Source of the DNA: Maribacter sp. BPC-D8
GTDB taxonomy: Bacteria; Bacteroidota; Bacteroidia; Flavobacteriales; Flavobacteriaceae
Reading direction: 5' to 3'
Assembly (NCBI RefSeq): GCF_035207705.1
Contig: NZ_CP128187.1
Span: 310,001 to 374,000, forward strand
Length of the DNA stretch: 64,000 bases
In this document: in pieces, positions 1 through 8,434 of the stretch
Layout: every line of letters starts with the position of its first letter
How positions within the stretch are numbered: position 1 is the first letter of the stretch
Translations under genes and position numbers: made by a program
Notes under the pieces: model-generated
What the model was told of the DNA's origin: nothing
Seen by the model: only the letters and a program-made list of their open reading frames with translations
Database searches by the model: none

Positions 1-717
1 CTCCAAATCAATACAACGCAAAATGTGAACCTTAATTATACTATTGTAAGTATAGGTGAACGAATTGTGGCATTTTTTATAGATGCATTTATATTGTATC
101 TCTATTATGTTCTAGTGAATTTAATCGGTGACGCCATTGGTTATATTTATGATGATGGATGGACGCAGAGAGGCATCGTCGGCTTAATATCTTTACCTGC
201 AATGTTTTACAGTTTGTTAATGCATATCATTTTTAATGGTAGAACTGTAGGCAAAATGATTATGAAAATGAGGGTGGTATCGGTTGATGGTTCACCGGTT
301 AATTGGAGTAATTATTTAATTCGATGGATGCTTCGTTTGGTCGATATTTGGATTTTTGTCGGATCTATTGGTCTTCTAACCATTCTATTCTCTGAAAAAA
401 GACAACGTTTAGGTGATGCGGCTGCGGGTACAGTAGTAATTAGCACAAAAAACAAGACTAAAGTTTCTCATACAATTTTAGAAGAGGTGGAAGATACCTA
501 TGTACCTAAATTTGTGAATGTTACCATACTGACCGATAAAGATGTAAGGCTGATCAAAGAAACCTTTAGTATAGCTCAGAAAAGCAATGATTTTAAAACG
601 ATGAAGGCGCTTAGAGATAAAGTAGATAGTATATTGCAGACGAATTCAGATTTGTACGATAAGCAGTATTTAGATACGGTCTTAAAAGATTATAATTATT
701 TTACCCAAAAGCTATAA
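1..717 (+). CDS. RDD family integral membrane protein (5' end cut by window edge)
   Basis: RDD-domain membrane protein; the function of this family is mostly unknown, with some members linked to ion transport. An arginine followed by an aspartate-containing hydrophobic segment (RIVAFFIDAF) opens the domain. Further hydrophobic segments follow, and a positively charged GKMIMKMRVV stretch typical of RDD proteins. The last ~75 residues are hydrophilic and probably cytoplasmic. A GTG at 25 could serve as start, but the frame is open to base 1 and the upstream codons read LQINTTQN, which resembles the usual N-terminus of flavobacterial RDD proteins. I therefore think the true start lies outside the window. 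The next gene starts 3 bp after this stop, suggesting an operon. Confidence 0.82.
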   Translation, partial: LQINTTQNVNLNYTIVSIGERIVAFFIDAFILYLYYVLVNLIGDAIGYIYDDGWTQRGIVGLISLPAMFYSLLMHIIFNGRTVGKMIMKMRVVSVDGSPVNWSNYLIRWMLRLVDIWIFVGSIGLLTILFSEKRQRLGDAAAGTVVISTKNKTKVSHTILEEVEDTYVPKFVNVTILTDKDVRLIKETFSIAQKSNDFKTMKALRDKVDSILQTNSDLYDKQYLDTVLKDYNYFTQKL

Positions 718-720
718 CCA

Positions 721-1332
721 ATGTTTTATTTCATCATTGATATTTTAGGAACCATTGCATTTGCCATATCGGGTGTATTGGTAGCGATGGATAAGAAGCT
801 GGATGTTTTTGGAGTGTTAATTGTAGCATTTGTAACTGCAGTGGGCGGCGGAACCTTGCGTGATATTCTAATAGGTAGTAAACCTGTAGGATGGTTGCAT
901 GCACCAATGCATCTATTGATAATCGTTGCAACAGTCATATTGGTAATCATCTTTATGAATAGAATGAAATATGTTTTAAAAACTTTGTTTTTATTTGATG
1001 CTATTGGAATTGGGTTGTACACTATGGTAGGTATAGAGAAAGGTTTAGCGGCAGACTTGTCACCTATTATGTGTATAGTTCTAGGAACTATTACTGCTTG
1101 TTTTGGAGGAGTTATTCGTGATATATTATGCAATGAGATTCCTGTAATTTTTAACAAAGAAATTTACGCTACGGTATGTATAACTGGTGGATTGGTCTAT
1201 TTTCTTTTAATTCAATTCCCTATTGATAACACTATTGCTTATTCTATGGCTATTGTCACCATAATAATTGTTAGAATTCTTGCAGTACGTTTTAAAATTT
1301 CGCTACCAAATATCTATCGTCAAGAAATGTGA
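721..1332 (+). CDS. TRIC/UPF0126-type membrane channel (YicG-like)
   Basis: Integral inner-membrane protein of 203 residues, the usual length for the UPF0126/TRIC family of trimeric intracellular cation channels. It shows the two tandem repeats of the family. Each repeat has a glycine-rich segment followed by RD: GGGTLRDILIG in the first half and GGVIRDILCNE in the second. About seven hydrophobic helices cover nearly the whole length. It starts 3 bp after the RDD protein's stop, so the two are probably co-transcribed. The bacterial physiological substrate is not settled. The product call is firm, the role is inferred from family. Confidence 0.88.
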   Translation: MFYFIIDILGTIAFAISGVLVAMDKKLDVFGVLIVAFVTAVGGGTLRDILIGSKPVGWLHAPMHLLIIVATVILVIIFMNRMKYVLKTLFLFDAIGIGLYTMVGIEKGLAADLSPIMCIVLGTITACFGGVIRDILCNEIPVIFNKEIYATVCITGGLVYFLLIQFPIDNTIAYSMAIVTIIIVRILAVRFKISLPNIYRQEM

Positions 1333-1373
1333 TTTTTTTACAATATTTAGCGAAGCTAAATAATCGTAATTCA

Positions 1374-1499
1374 GCCAAAAGCCAAAAGCCAAAAGCCAAA
1401 AGCCAAAAGCCAAAAGCCAAAAGCCAAAAGCCAAAAGCCAAAAGCCAAAAGCCAAAAGCCAAAAGCCAAAAGCCAAAAGCCAAAAGCCAAAAGCCAAAA
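1374..1499. repeat. Perfect heptanucleotide tandem repeat (GCCAAAA)18
   Basis: Exactly 18 uninterrupted copies of the 7-bp unit GCCAAAA occupy 126 bp between two convergent genes. The array begins 42 bp after the TRIC-type stop and ends 5 bp before the stop codon of the cyclophilin gene on the other strand. Because 7 is not a multiple of 3, every frame reads a 7-residue repeat, so open frames here are artefacts. Perfect copies suggest recent slippage and a likely variable-number locus. Confidence 0.97.
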
Positions 1500-1503
1500 G
1501 CTA

Positions 1504-2223
1504 TTATTTTAGTACTTCAGCCTTTTCAATGTAGATATTCTGCAAAGGCCAATCTCCTTTTTCAACAGGTACGTTGTTAATTTTGTCAACGACATCCATG
1601 CCTTCTATAATTCTACCGAATGGCGTGTATTCATTATCTAAATGATATGAGCCAGGATCGGTTACGACTATAAAAAATTCGAAAGGAGATGCTAGCATAT
1701 GAGGGTTATCCATTTCGCTACTAGGCATAGAAACGGTACCTCTGTGGTGCTTATGTCCTTTTCGAGTATCTGGTGGTAATAAGTATCTACCGATGTCATT
1801 TCTCTTTTTACCTGTTTTCTCATCATCAGAATTACCACCTTGAATAATGAAATTTTTCACTACTCTATGAAATTGCGTATAATCAAAATAACCCTTTTCA
1901 GTAAGGTAAATAAAGTTCGCTCGATGATAAGGTACATTATCAAATAGCTCTATGGTAAAACTGCCAAGATTGGTAGTAATTTTTACTTTATTTGATTTTA
2001 AAGTTTTTTCATAATTGAAAAAGAAATCAATGGCATTGTCTTCGGTAAGTTCAAAAGCTTCTTCTTGCTCGTCGTTTATAATTTCTTTTTCTGTAATTTT
2101 AGTAGAGTCTATAATTGTCTGTGCCGTAGAAGTTGTCGTATCAACTTTCTTAGAAGTATCTTTACAGCCAGCTAATACTGCAATTGCAATAGAAAGAAAT
2201 ATATAGAATTTAAGTAAACGCAT
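1504..2223 (-). CDS. Cyclophilin-type peptidyl-prolyl cis-trans isomerase, lipoprotein
   Basis: Predicted periplasmic or surface-anchored PPIase that would assist folding of exported proteins. The N-terminus is a lipoprotein signal peptide with an LAGC lipobox, followed by an acidic, low-complexity linker to about residue 85. The cyclophilin domain follows, with FHRVVKNFIIQGG as the clearest motif. I chose the ATG at 2223; a TTG at 2232 would add only three residues. That ATG overlaps the ATG of the divergent Nudix gene within a single CATG, so the promoter must lie inside the neighbouring coding sequence. The stop sits 5 bp from the heptanucleotide repeat. Confidence 0.88.
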   Translation of the reverse strand: MRLLKFYIFLSIAIAVLAGCKDTSKKVDTTTSTAQTIIDSTKITEKEIINDEQEEAFELTEDNAIDFFFNYEKTLKSNKVKITTNLGSFTIELFDNVPYHRANFIYLTEKGYFDYTQFHRVVKNFIIQGGNSDDEKTGKKRNDIGRYLLPPDTRKGHKHHRGTVSMPSSEMDNPHMLASPFEFFIVVTDPGSYHLDNEYTPFGRIIEGMDVVDKINNVPVEKGDWPLQNIYIEKAEVLK

Positions 2224-2863
2224 GGATTTCAATTTTTTTGAACAACAAATATCAAAAATAAAAGATCTACCGCTACCGGGAGAAGCTTCGCAGCATAAAA
2301 TGGCTCCAGAAATTCGTATAGAAGAGTTGCAGCGAATTAATCAGGCGAAAAAGAATCCGAGGAAAGCGGCAGTTATGGCATTGTTTTATCCATCGGTAAA
2401 TCAAAACACCAATCTATTGTTGATTCTGAGAAAAACGTATAAAGGTGTACATTCAAACCAAGTAGGTTTTCCGGGTGGTAAAGTAGAAAAATCAGATGAC
2501 GGCTTGCTTACTACTGCGTTACGCGAAACCTATGAAGAAGTAGGGGTAGAGCCCAAAGATGTTACCTTGGTGAAAGAAATTTCAGAAATTTTTATTCCTC
2601 CAAGTAATTTTATCGTTCAGCCATTTATAGGGCTGTATAAAGAGCCAAAACCTTTTGTAAAACAAGAATCAGAAGTAGAATTGATTCTAGAAGTTCCAAT
2701 TGTAGATTTTTTAGACGAATCAAAAATTGTATCCAAAAAAATAACAACCTCTTATGCTGTAGATATTGAAGTACCTGCCTTTAAACTAAACGGTTATATT
2801 GTTTGGGGTGCTACGGCAATGATGTTGAATGAGATTAAAGAGTTATTAAAGCAGGTGTTGTAA
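2222..2863 (+). CDS. CoA pyrophosphatase-type Nudix hydrolase
   Basis: Nudix hydrolase of 213 residues, probably cleaving CoA or related dinucleotides into phosphopantetheine and 3',5'-ADP. The Nudix box is complete (GGKVEKS followed by RETYEEVGV). It is preceded by the CoA-type signature LLILRKTYKGVH...GFPGG that marks the NudL/UPF0035 group. The start at 2222 matches the conserved N-terminus of flavobacterial homologues, and shares two bases with the start codon of the divergent PPIase gene. No independent upstream spacer exists, so its promoter lies within the PPIase coding sequence. It is followed by the acyltransferase 26 bp downstream. Confidence 0.9.
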   Translation: MDFNFFEQQISKIKDLPLPGEASQHKMAPEIRIEELQRINQAKKNPRKAAVMALFYPSVNQNTNLLLILRKTYKGVHSNQVGFPGGKVEKSDDGLLTTALRETYEEVGVEPKDVTLVKEISEIFIPPSNFIVQPFIGLYKEPKPFVKQESEVELILEVPIVDFLDESKIVSKKITTSYAVDIEVPAFKLNGYIVWGATAMMLNEIKELLKQVL

Positions 2864-2889
2864 GGCATATTTATTTATTTTAGCATTCT

Positions 2890-3696
2890 ATGGGATTATT
2901 TGACAAAAACCCTTTCGGGCATAATTTATATATTAAAAAATGGCTAATTCGTATTTTGGCCTTGCTTTCGCATCAGCGCTATAAAGGATTTAATACGTTA
3001 GAAATTGAAGGTTCTGATATTATTAGAAGCCTGCCAGATAGAAATGTACTATTTGTAAGTAACCATCAAACGTACTTTGCAGATGTAGTGGCGATGTTTC
3101 ATGTATTCAATGCTAGCTTAAGTGGGCGAGAAGATTCTATAAAAAACTTAGGGTATATCTGGCAGCCGAAATTGAACATGTATTATGTTGCGGCTGCAGA
3201 AACCATGAGAAAAAGTCTGTTGACGAAAATTATGGCCTATGCAGGTTCTGTAAGTGTTGAGAGAACATGGCGTTCTGAAGGTAAAGATGTAAAGCGTCAA
3301 GTAAAAATGAGCGATATATCTAGCATTGGTTTAGCTTTAAACGATGGTTGGGTTATTACTTTTCCTCAAGGGACTACAACACCTTGGAAACCTTTAAGAA
3401 AAGGTACTGCACATATTATTAAAAAGTACAAACCAGTTGTTGTACCAGTAGTAATTGACGGATTTAGACGTTCTTTTGATAAGAAAGGACTTCGTGTCAA
3501 GAAAAAAGGAATTCTTCAATCTATAATCATTAAAGAGCCATTACAAATAGATTATGAAAATGAATCTTCTGAGTCTATAATTGAAAAATTAGAATACGCC
3601 ATAGAGCAACATCCTTCATTTTTAAAGGTAATCTCCAAGAAGGATTTAATGGCTGTAGAAGAGGAAAATAAGCAGCGTAAGTGGAGAAATTCTTAA
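2890..3696 (+). CDS. 1-acyl-sn-glycerol-3-phosphate acyltransferase family protein (PlsC-like)
   Basis: Membrane-associated acyltransferase that would transfer a fatty acyl chain to a lysophospholipid or related acceptor. The catalytic HX4D motif is seen as NHQTYFAD near residue 60. The acceptor-binding motif appears as FPQGTT near residue 160, with Gln in place of the usual Glu. This 268-residue protein is longer than minimal PlsC enzymes and has a basic C-terminus. Its last four bases TTAA also hold the stop of the convergent gene. A second acyltransferase of this broad family is at 60826, so substrate specificity is open. Confidence 0.8.
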   Translation: MGLFDKNPFGHNLYIKKWLIRILALLSHQRYKGFNTLEIEGSDIIRSLPDRNVLFVSNHQTYFADVVAMFHVFNASLSGREDSIKNLGYIWQPKLNMYYVAAAETMRKSLLTKIMAYAGSVSVERTWRSEGKDVKRQVKMSDISSIGLALNDGWVITFPQGTTTPWKPLRKGTAHIIKKYKPVVVPVVIDGFRRSFDKKGLRVKKKGILQSIIIKEPLQIDYENESSESIIEKLEYAIEQHPSFLKVISKKDLMAVEEENKQRKWRNS

Positions 3697-4343
3697 ACTG
3701 CTAAATGCCTTAATTCGCTATAGTTTTTCTTTAGTTTTCTTAGTAGAAGACCATAAAGTAAAAAGTAAATTACTCCCATTAGTAAAGTTAAGATTATTCC
3801 GAAAATACCAATGGATAGCATTACGGTGATTTTCAACTTTTCTTGTGATATGTTTTCTAGACTACCCTTTAATTCTGGGAAAGCCGAAATTATATTATCG
3901 TTCAAATAAACACCAATAATCATAATTATAATGGTAACCATTATCATTGATAATGAAAAAATAACGTAGTACTTTACTGTTTTTCTTGTCTTTATAATTT
4001 TCTTCATCAAGTTTTTAGAATTATCTAAAACTGATATTTCTTTAAATCGCTTATAGAATTGAAATATGAAGTAAAATGCAACTGCATACGTAAATACAGA
4101 GATAATCATTAGATATTTAGATACGCCAATTTTATCATAGATTTCCATTCCATCACGCATTGAAGGTAAAAGGTATAAAAGATGAGGTACGGTAAATTCT
4201 AAAATACTAATAATCAATATCCATTTGACAATAGAAGAAGATTTCTTCCATATCATTTTGTGAATATCTTCATAGCTCAGCTTCGGAACATCAAATTCCT
4301 TCTTCTGCCAGTCTTTCTTTAATAATTCCAGTTCATCCGTCAT
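3693..4343 (-). CDS. Membrane protein encoded with an ECF sigma factor (possible anti-sigma partner)
   Basis: Protein of 216 residues with a cytoplasmic N-terminus of about 35 residues and four predicted transmembrane segments. It starts 4 bp after the sigma-factor stop, so the two are almost certainly co-transcribed and possibly translationally coupled. This layout is common in Flavobacteriia, and the membrane partner is thought to hold or sense for the sigma factor. No recognised anti-sigma (ZAS, FecR) motif is visible, so the regulatory role is inference from position. The stop overlaps the stop of the PlsC-like gene through a TTAA palindrome. Confidence 0.6.
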   Translation of the reverse strand: MTDELELLKKDWQKKEFDVPKLSYEDIHKMIWKKSSSIVKWILIISILEFTVPHLLYLLPSMRDGMEIYDKIGVSKYLMIISVFTYAVAFYFIFQFYKRFKEISVLDNSKNLMKKIIKTRKTVKYYVIFSLSMIMVTIIIMIIGVYLNDNIISAFPELKGSLENISQEKLKITVMLSIGIFGIILTLLMGVIYFLLYGLLLRKLKKNYSELRHLAV

Positions 4344-4347
4344 ATGC

Positions 4348-4842
4348 TTATGGATTCAAAATGGTTCTTAATTTTGTTTTGATACGGTTCATCTTCACTC
4401 GTGCATTTACTTCGGTAATACCCAATGTTTCAGAGATTTCAGTATAATTTTTATCCTCCAGATATAAAAAAACCAATGCTTTATCGATATCATTTAATTG
4501 CTTTACAGCTTTATACATTAGCTTCAATTGCAATTCTTCGGTCTCATCATATTCATCTGCCTTAATCTTAAAAATTATGGACTCGTAATCAGCAGTATCA
4601 ATTCTTCTTTTATTTTTTCGGTATAAGGTGATGGCGGTGTTCAATGCCACACGATACATCCACGTACTAAACTTTGCTTCGCCCCTAAATTTGGGGTAAG
4701 CTTTCCATAATTGAATAGTTATTTCTTGAAACAGATCATTGTGTGAGTCGCGGTCATTTGTATACAGGGTACACACTTTATGGACAATATTTTGATTGTC
4801 CTGCAGCTCGGTCACAAATTTGTGTTCAAGTTCTTTATTCAC
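4348..4842 (-). CDS. RNA polymerase ECF-type sigma-70 factor
   Basis: ECF sigma factor of 164 residues. Region 2 is visible with DLFQEITIQLWKAYPKFRG and FSTWMYRVALNTAI, matching the core-binding and -10 recognition helices. Region 4 is the C-terminal helix-turn-helix with YTEISETLGITEVNARVKMNR. It lies directly upstream of a four-helix membrane protein, the usual arrangement for a membrane-regulated ECF factor. The regulon cannot be told from this window. A second, unrelated ECF factor is at 24133. Confidence 0.92.
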   Translation of the reverse strand: MNKELEHKFVTELQDNQNIVHKVCTLYTNDRDSHNDLFQEITIQLWKAYPKFRGEAKFSTWMYRVALNTAITLYRKNKRRIDTADYESIIFKIKADEYDETEELQLKLMYKAVKQLNDIDKALVFLYLEDKNYTEISETLGITEVNARVKMNRIKTKLRTILNP

Positions 4843-4913
4843 TATTGGTTGGTTGTTCTTATCACGTTAGTCTATCGATAGTTTCTTTTGTTACAATAAA
4901 TCTACAAATACAT

Positions 4914-4943
4914 AAAAAAAAGTGCCAAAGAATTCTTTGGCAC
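4914..4943 (-). terminator. Rho-independent terminator of the M20 amidohydrolase gene
   Basis: A perfect 22-bp inverted repeat (GTGCCAAAGAA / TTCTTTGGCAC, 4922-4943) is followed on the minus strand by eight T residues (4914-4921). It lies 26 bp past the amidohydrolase stop and upstream of the sigma factor gene, so it separates the two minus-strand units. A five-T run on the other side may also let it work on the plus strand. Confidence 0.85.
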
Positions 4944-4968
4944 TTTTTAATATACTGGTAATGTAAAA

Positions 4969-6396
4969 CTAATTTCTATAATCTAAAGCAGGTGCTCTAT
5001 CCCCTAAAAGAGGAATGTATTTAAAATCGGCACCTCTTTTTTCAATGAATTCTTTCTTTGCGGTTTCAATCAGTTTTTTATCCTTGAATAAATCTATTGC
5101 AGTCATTGTTAATGTTTTTGCAGCAATCATCATCCCTTTATTCCCAATAGTAGTACCACCCGCGGCAACTGCTTGCCAGCTATGCGCCGGTGTGCCAGGT
5201 ACCCAAGTAGCAGTGCTGAAACCAACTGTTGGTACAGTAAAACTAACATCGCCAACATCGGTAGAACCAAATGCTTTAGCTTCGGTCTTGTAAGGTTGTA
5301 CATTTTTTGCAGTAGCAAGATCTGCTTTTTCTTGACCTAATGATTTAGCAATTTTATCGGCAAAAGCCTTCTCTTCTGCTGTATATTCCATTCCACCAAC
5401 TTCAGATAGGTTTTCATGCATCACTTTTTGTAAAGTAAGATTTGGTAGCAATTCATGTGTACCACCAATCATCTCATAATCCATCGTTGTACCTGTACCT
5501 AAAGCAGCACCTTCGGCAGCTTTTACCATACGGTCAAAAATTTCAATAACTACATCGCGTCGATTATGGCGAGCATAGTAATAAACTTCTGCAAAATCAG
5601 GAATAACGTTCGGTGCTTTACCGCCATCTGTAATAACATAATGAATTCTTGCTTCTTGTGGTATGTGCTCACGCATCATATTAATCATCATATCCATAGC
5701 TTCAACACCATCTAAAGCAGAACGACCTTTGTCTGGCGATGCGGCTGCATGTGCAGAAATACCATGAAATCTAAATTTAGCCGATTTATTTGCTAGAGCT
5801 GCGCCTGCACTTGCTGCATTTTGCGCACCAGGGTGCCAGTGTAAGGCAACATCTACATCATTAAAAAGTCCTTCACGAACCATATACACCTTACCAGAAC
5901 CACCTTCTTCTGCAGGTGTACCGTAAAAACGAATAGTACCTTTAGATTTGTTTGCTTCTAACCATTCTTTTGTTGAAATGGCAGCAGCTGTAGAAGCGGT
6001 ACCGAATAAATGGTGTCCGCATGCATGACCGGCAGCTGCACCTGCAGATTCCTTCTCACCTACCGCTTTTTGAGAAAGACCAGGTAAGGCGTCAAATTCA
6101 CCCATAATGGCAATTACCGGGCTACCACTACCATATTCTGCAATAAAAGCGGTTGGTATACCTGCAGCACCTTTTTTAATAGTGAAACCAGCATCTTGTA
6201 GTGTCTGTTGAAGAAGACCAGAGCTTTTTTCTTCTTGATACCCCATTTCTGCGAATTCCCAAATATTTTGAGCTATAATTCCGTATTCGGCACTTTTCTG
6301 CTCTAAATTTTTAATAATATCTTTTTCGCTCTTTTGAGCATTCATCGAATAATAGGAAGTACTTAGTACTGCCAATAAAATAAGGGTTTTACGCAT
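4969..6396 (-). CDS. Secreted M20-family amidohydrolase (AbgB/p-aminobenzoyl-glutamate hydrolase-like)
   Basis: Metal-dependent amidohydrolase of 475 residues with an N-terminal signal peptide ending near NAQ, so probably periplasmic. M20D hallmarks are visible: GHACGHHLFG carrying the metal-binding Cys/His near residue 125, and AEEGGSGK with the catalytic/metal glutamates near residue 165. A dimerisation insert and a C-terminal metal site region (SWQAVAAGG) complete the fold. The closest broad family is AbgB-like, which splits aminobenzoyl-glutamate, but exported versions in Bacteroidota may act on other N-acyl amino acids. It is monocistronic, with its own terminator and a TATCTTTA box about 30 bp upstream that nearly matches the -7 consensus. 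Confidence 0.85.
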   Translation of the reverse strand: MRKTLILLAVLSTSYYSMNAQKSEKDIIKNLEQKSAEYGIIAQNIWEFAEMGYQEEKSSGLLQQTLQDAGFTIKKGAAGIPTAFIAEYGSGSPVIAIMGEFDALPGLSQKAVGEKESAGAAAGHACGHHLFGTASTAAAISTKEWLEANKSKGTIRFYGTPAEEGGSGKVYMVREGLFNDVDVALHWHPGAQNAASAGAALANKSAKFRFHGISAHAAASPDKGRSALDGVEAMDMMINMMREHIPQEARIHYVITDGGKAPNVIPDFAEVYYYARHNRRDVVIEIFDRMVKAAEGAALGTGTTMDYEMIGGTHELLPNLTLQKVMHENLSEVGGMEYTAEEKAFADKIAKSLGQEKADLATAKNVQPYKTEAKAFGSTDVGDVSFTVPTVGFSTATWVPGTPAHSWQAVAAGGTTIGNKGMMIAAKTLTMTAIDLFKDKKLIETAKKEFIEKRGADFKYIPLLGDRAPALDYRN

Positions 6397-6496
6397 TTTG
6401 GTGTTTGTTTGAGTTAGACCTTAAAGATACTAAAAACACATTATTATTTTAAAGTAGAATACCATTTGTTTAATTTCGCAGTTAAGTATTCATACT

Positions 6497-7789
6497 ATGA
6501 ACATACCACTTTCGAGCTATCCTAGAATTGTAATAATAGGTGGTGGTTTTGGCGGAGTCTCTCTAGCTAAAAAATTAAGTAAGCAAGAAGTACAGGTCGT
6601 TCTTATCGATAAGAACAACTACCATACTTTTCAGCCCTTATTATATCAAGTATCTACAGGTGGTCTTGAACCAGATTCTATAGCATACCCACTACGTAAA
6701 GTTTTAATTGGGTATGATAATTTTTATTTCCGTTTAGCAGAAGTAGAGCGTATAGATACTGCCGGCAAGAAGTTGAATACAAATATTGGTGATTTAAGTT
6801 TTGACTATTTAGTAGTAGCAACAGGTTCTGAAACTAATTTCTTTGGAAATGAGGAGATAGAAAAGAATGCGATGTCTATGAAGTCGATTCCGCAATCATT
6901 AAATCTTCGTAGTTTAATTTTAGAGAACTTTGAACAGGCGCTTCTTACAGATGATTATCATGAAAGAGATGCTTTGATGAATTTCGTAATCGTAGGTGGC
7001 GGACCAACAGGGGTAGAACTATCTGGTGCTTTAGCAGAAATTAAGAAAGGTATTTTACCAAAAGATTACCCAGATTTAGATACAAGAAGAGCTCAGATAA
7101 ATATTGTACAAGGTGGCGATTGTTTATTGCCAGGTTTTAGCGCACAAGCTTCAAAAAAGGCTGAAGATTTCTTAGAAAAACTTGGAGTTCAAGTTTGGAA
7201 AGGTGTTCGGGTTACCGGTTACAATGGTAAAACGGTTACAACAAAAACAGATTTAAAATTCGATGCAGCTACTGTGGTTTGGGCAGCAGGGGTAAAAGGT
7301 GCCGGTATTAAAGGTTTAGATGCTGAAGGCGTAATTGCTGGTGGTAATAGAATAAATGTCAACGAATTCAACCAGGTAATAGGTCATCCAAATATATTTG
7401 CTATTGGCGATATTGCGTGCATGGCAACCGAAGATAATCCTCGTGGGCACCCAATGGTGGCACAACCTGCAATTCAGCAAGGCAAACTGCTAGGTAAAAA
7501 CTTGGTAAATTTATTGGAGAACAAACCCATGAAACCATTTGTCTATTTTGATAAAGGTAGCATGGCGACTATTGGTAGAAATAAAGCAGTTTGCGATATT
7601 AAGAAATTCAGATTTCAAGGAATTTTTGCTTGGTTTGTTTGGATGTTCGTACACCTGTTTTTCTTGATCGGATTTAGAAATAGAATGGTCGTATTTATCA
7701 ATTGGGTATATAACTACATTCGATTTGATCGCGAAGCACGACTAATCATCCGCCCATTTAAAAGAGACTATAGTCAGTTTAAAGATTAG
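6497..7789 (+). CDS. ndh: Type II NADH dehydrogenase (NDH-2 family FAD-dependent oxidoreductase)
   Basis: Single-subunit, non-proton-pumping NADH:quinone oxidoreductase of the inner-membrane respiratory chain. The FAD-binding GGGFGGVSLAKKL motif is at residues 14-26. The NDH-2 signature NYHTFQPLLYQVSTG follows, and a second Rossmann motif (VGGGPTGVELSG) binds NADH near residue 165. The C-terminus contains a hydrophobic, aromatic segment (IFAWFVWMFVHLFFLIGF) that probably anchors it to the membrane. Its length of 430 residues is normal. The divergent neighbour is the M20 amidohydrolase; no functional link is evident. Confidence 0.9.
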   Translation: MNIPLSSYPRIVIIGGGFGGVSLAKKLSKQEVQVVLIDKNNYHTFQPLLYQVSTGGLEPDSIAYPLRKVLIGYDNFYFRLAEVERIDTAGKKLNTNIGDLSFDYLVVATGSETNFFGNEEIEKNAMSMKSIPQSLNLRSLILENFEQALLTDDYHERDALMNFVIVGGGPTGVELSGALAEIKKGILPKDYPDLDTRRAQINIVQGGDCLLPGFSAQASKKAEDFLEKLGVQVWKGVRVTGYNGKTVTTKTDLKFDAATVVWAAGVKGAGIKGLDAEGVIAGGNRINVNEFNQVIGHPNIFAIGDIACMATEDNPRGHPMVAQPAIQQGKLLGKNLVNLLENKPMKPFVYFDKGSMATIGRNKAVCDIKKFRFQGIFAWFVWMFVHLFFLIGFRNRMVVFINWVYNYIRFDREARLIIRPFKRDYSQFKD

Positions 7790-7918
7790 GGTAGTTCAAT
7801 TTCTTTATTATGTTTTCTAATTACTAGGCAGTTAAATTTTTGCCAAGTATTTCGTTGGTTCTTATTTTTAAAATATCTTTTGTAGGAATTTATCTATAAT
7901 AACTAAGGTAACCAATCT

Positions 7919-8434
7919 ATGAAAGTACTTCTGTGTAGTTTTCTATTCTTGTTTGTAATTGTTTCTAAAGGTCAGACAATAGAAGAACCACCAGTATCGA
8001 ACCTACCTTCTTCATTAACCGGATTATCTATAACAGGGCACGCATATCCTGTTTCTGCAATAGGTGATGTTCATAAGTCTTTTATGGTGCAATACGGATT
8101 TTCAAAATCGTTACAATTAGAACTTCAAGGTTTTTATGACACGTACATATTGAGTGAAAGGTTCAGATCTAGTGTATTGGCTAAAGTGTATTTGAATGAA
8201 CGGTTATATCTACTTGGTGGAATAGAAGCAGAGATAGCTACAGAAAATGCAGGTGTTGGACAAACACCATATCGTATTGGCTTTGTTACTGGATTAGGGT
8301 ATGATTTCGATCCTAATTTAATGATTGAGTTGCAAGCTAATATTCAAATGAATAACCCGAGCATGGGTGCATTTGGTGAAAAGCATGTAGTAATGCCAGC
8401 TGCACTGATATTAGGTAGTAAGTGGAAATTTTAA
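7919..8434 (+). CDS. Exported small outer-membrane beta-barrel-like protein
   Basis: Protein of 171 residues that I do not recognise as a named family. It has a signal peptide (ending near SKGQ) and then alternating hydrophobic/hydrophilic stretches typical of beta strands. It ends in phenylalanine (SKWKF), as outer-membrane barrel proteins do. There are no cysteines after the signal peptide. Its stop overlaps the stop of the convergent xerD gene by four bases. A similar small barrel-like gene lies on the other side of xerD (9522). The function is unknown. Confidence 0.6.
   Translation: MKVLLCSFLFLFVIVSKGQTIEEPPVSNLPSSLTGLSITGHAYPVSAIGDVHKSFMVQYGFSKSLQLELQGFYDTYILSERFRSSVLAKVYLNERLYLLGGIEAEIATENAGVGQTPYRIGFVTGLGYDFDPNLMIELQANIQMNNPSMGAFGEKHVVMPAALILGSKWKF

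Noticed and set aside
726..1157. Long antisense frame inside the TRIC-type channel gene
   Set aside because: It lies fully inside a conserved membrane protein gene and has no homologous features of its own.
1292..1580. Open frames on both strands through the GCCAAAA repeat (LAFGFWL and AKSQKPK repeats)
   Set aside because: A 7-bp tandem repeat free of stops yields long frames in every register; there is no start context and they run into the flanking genes.
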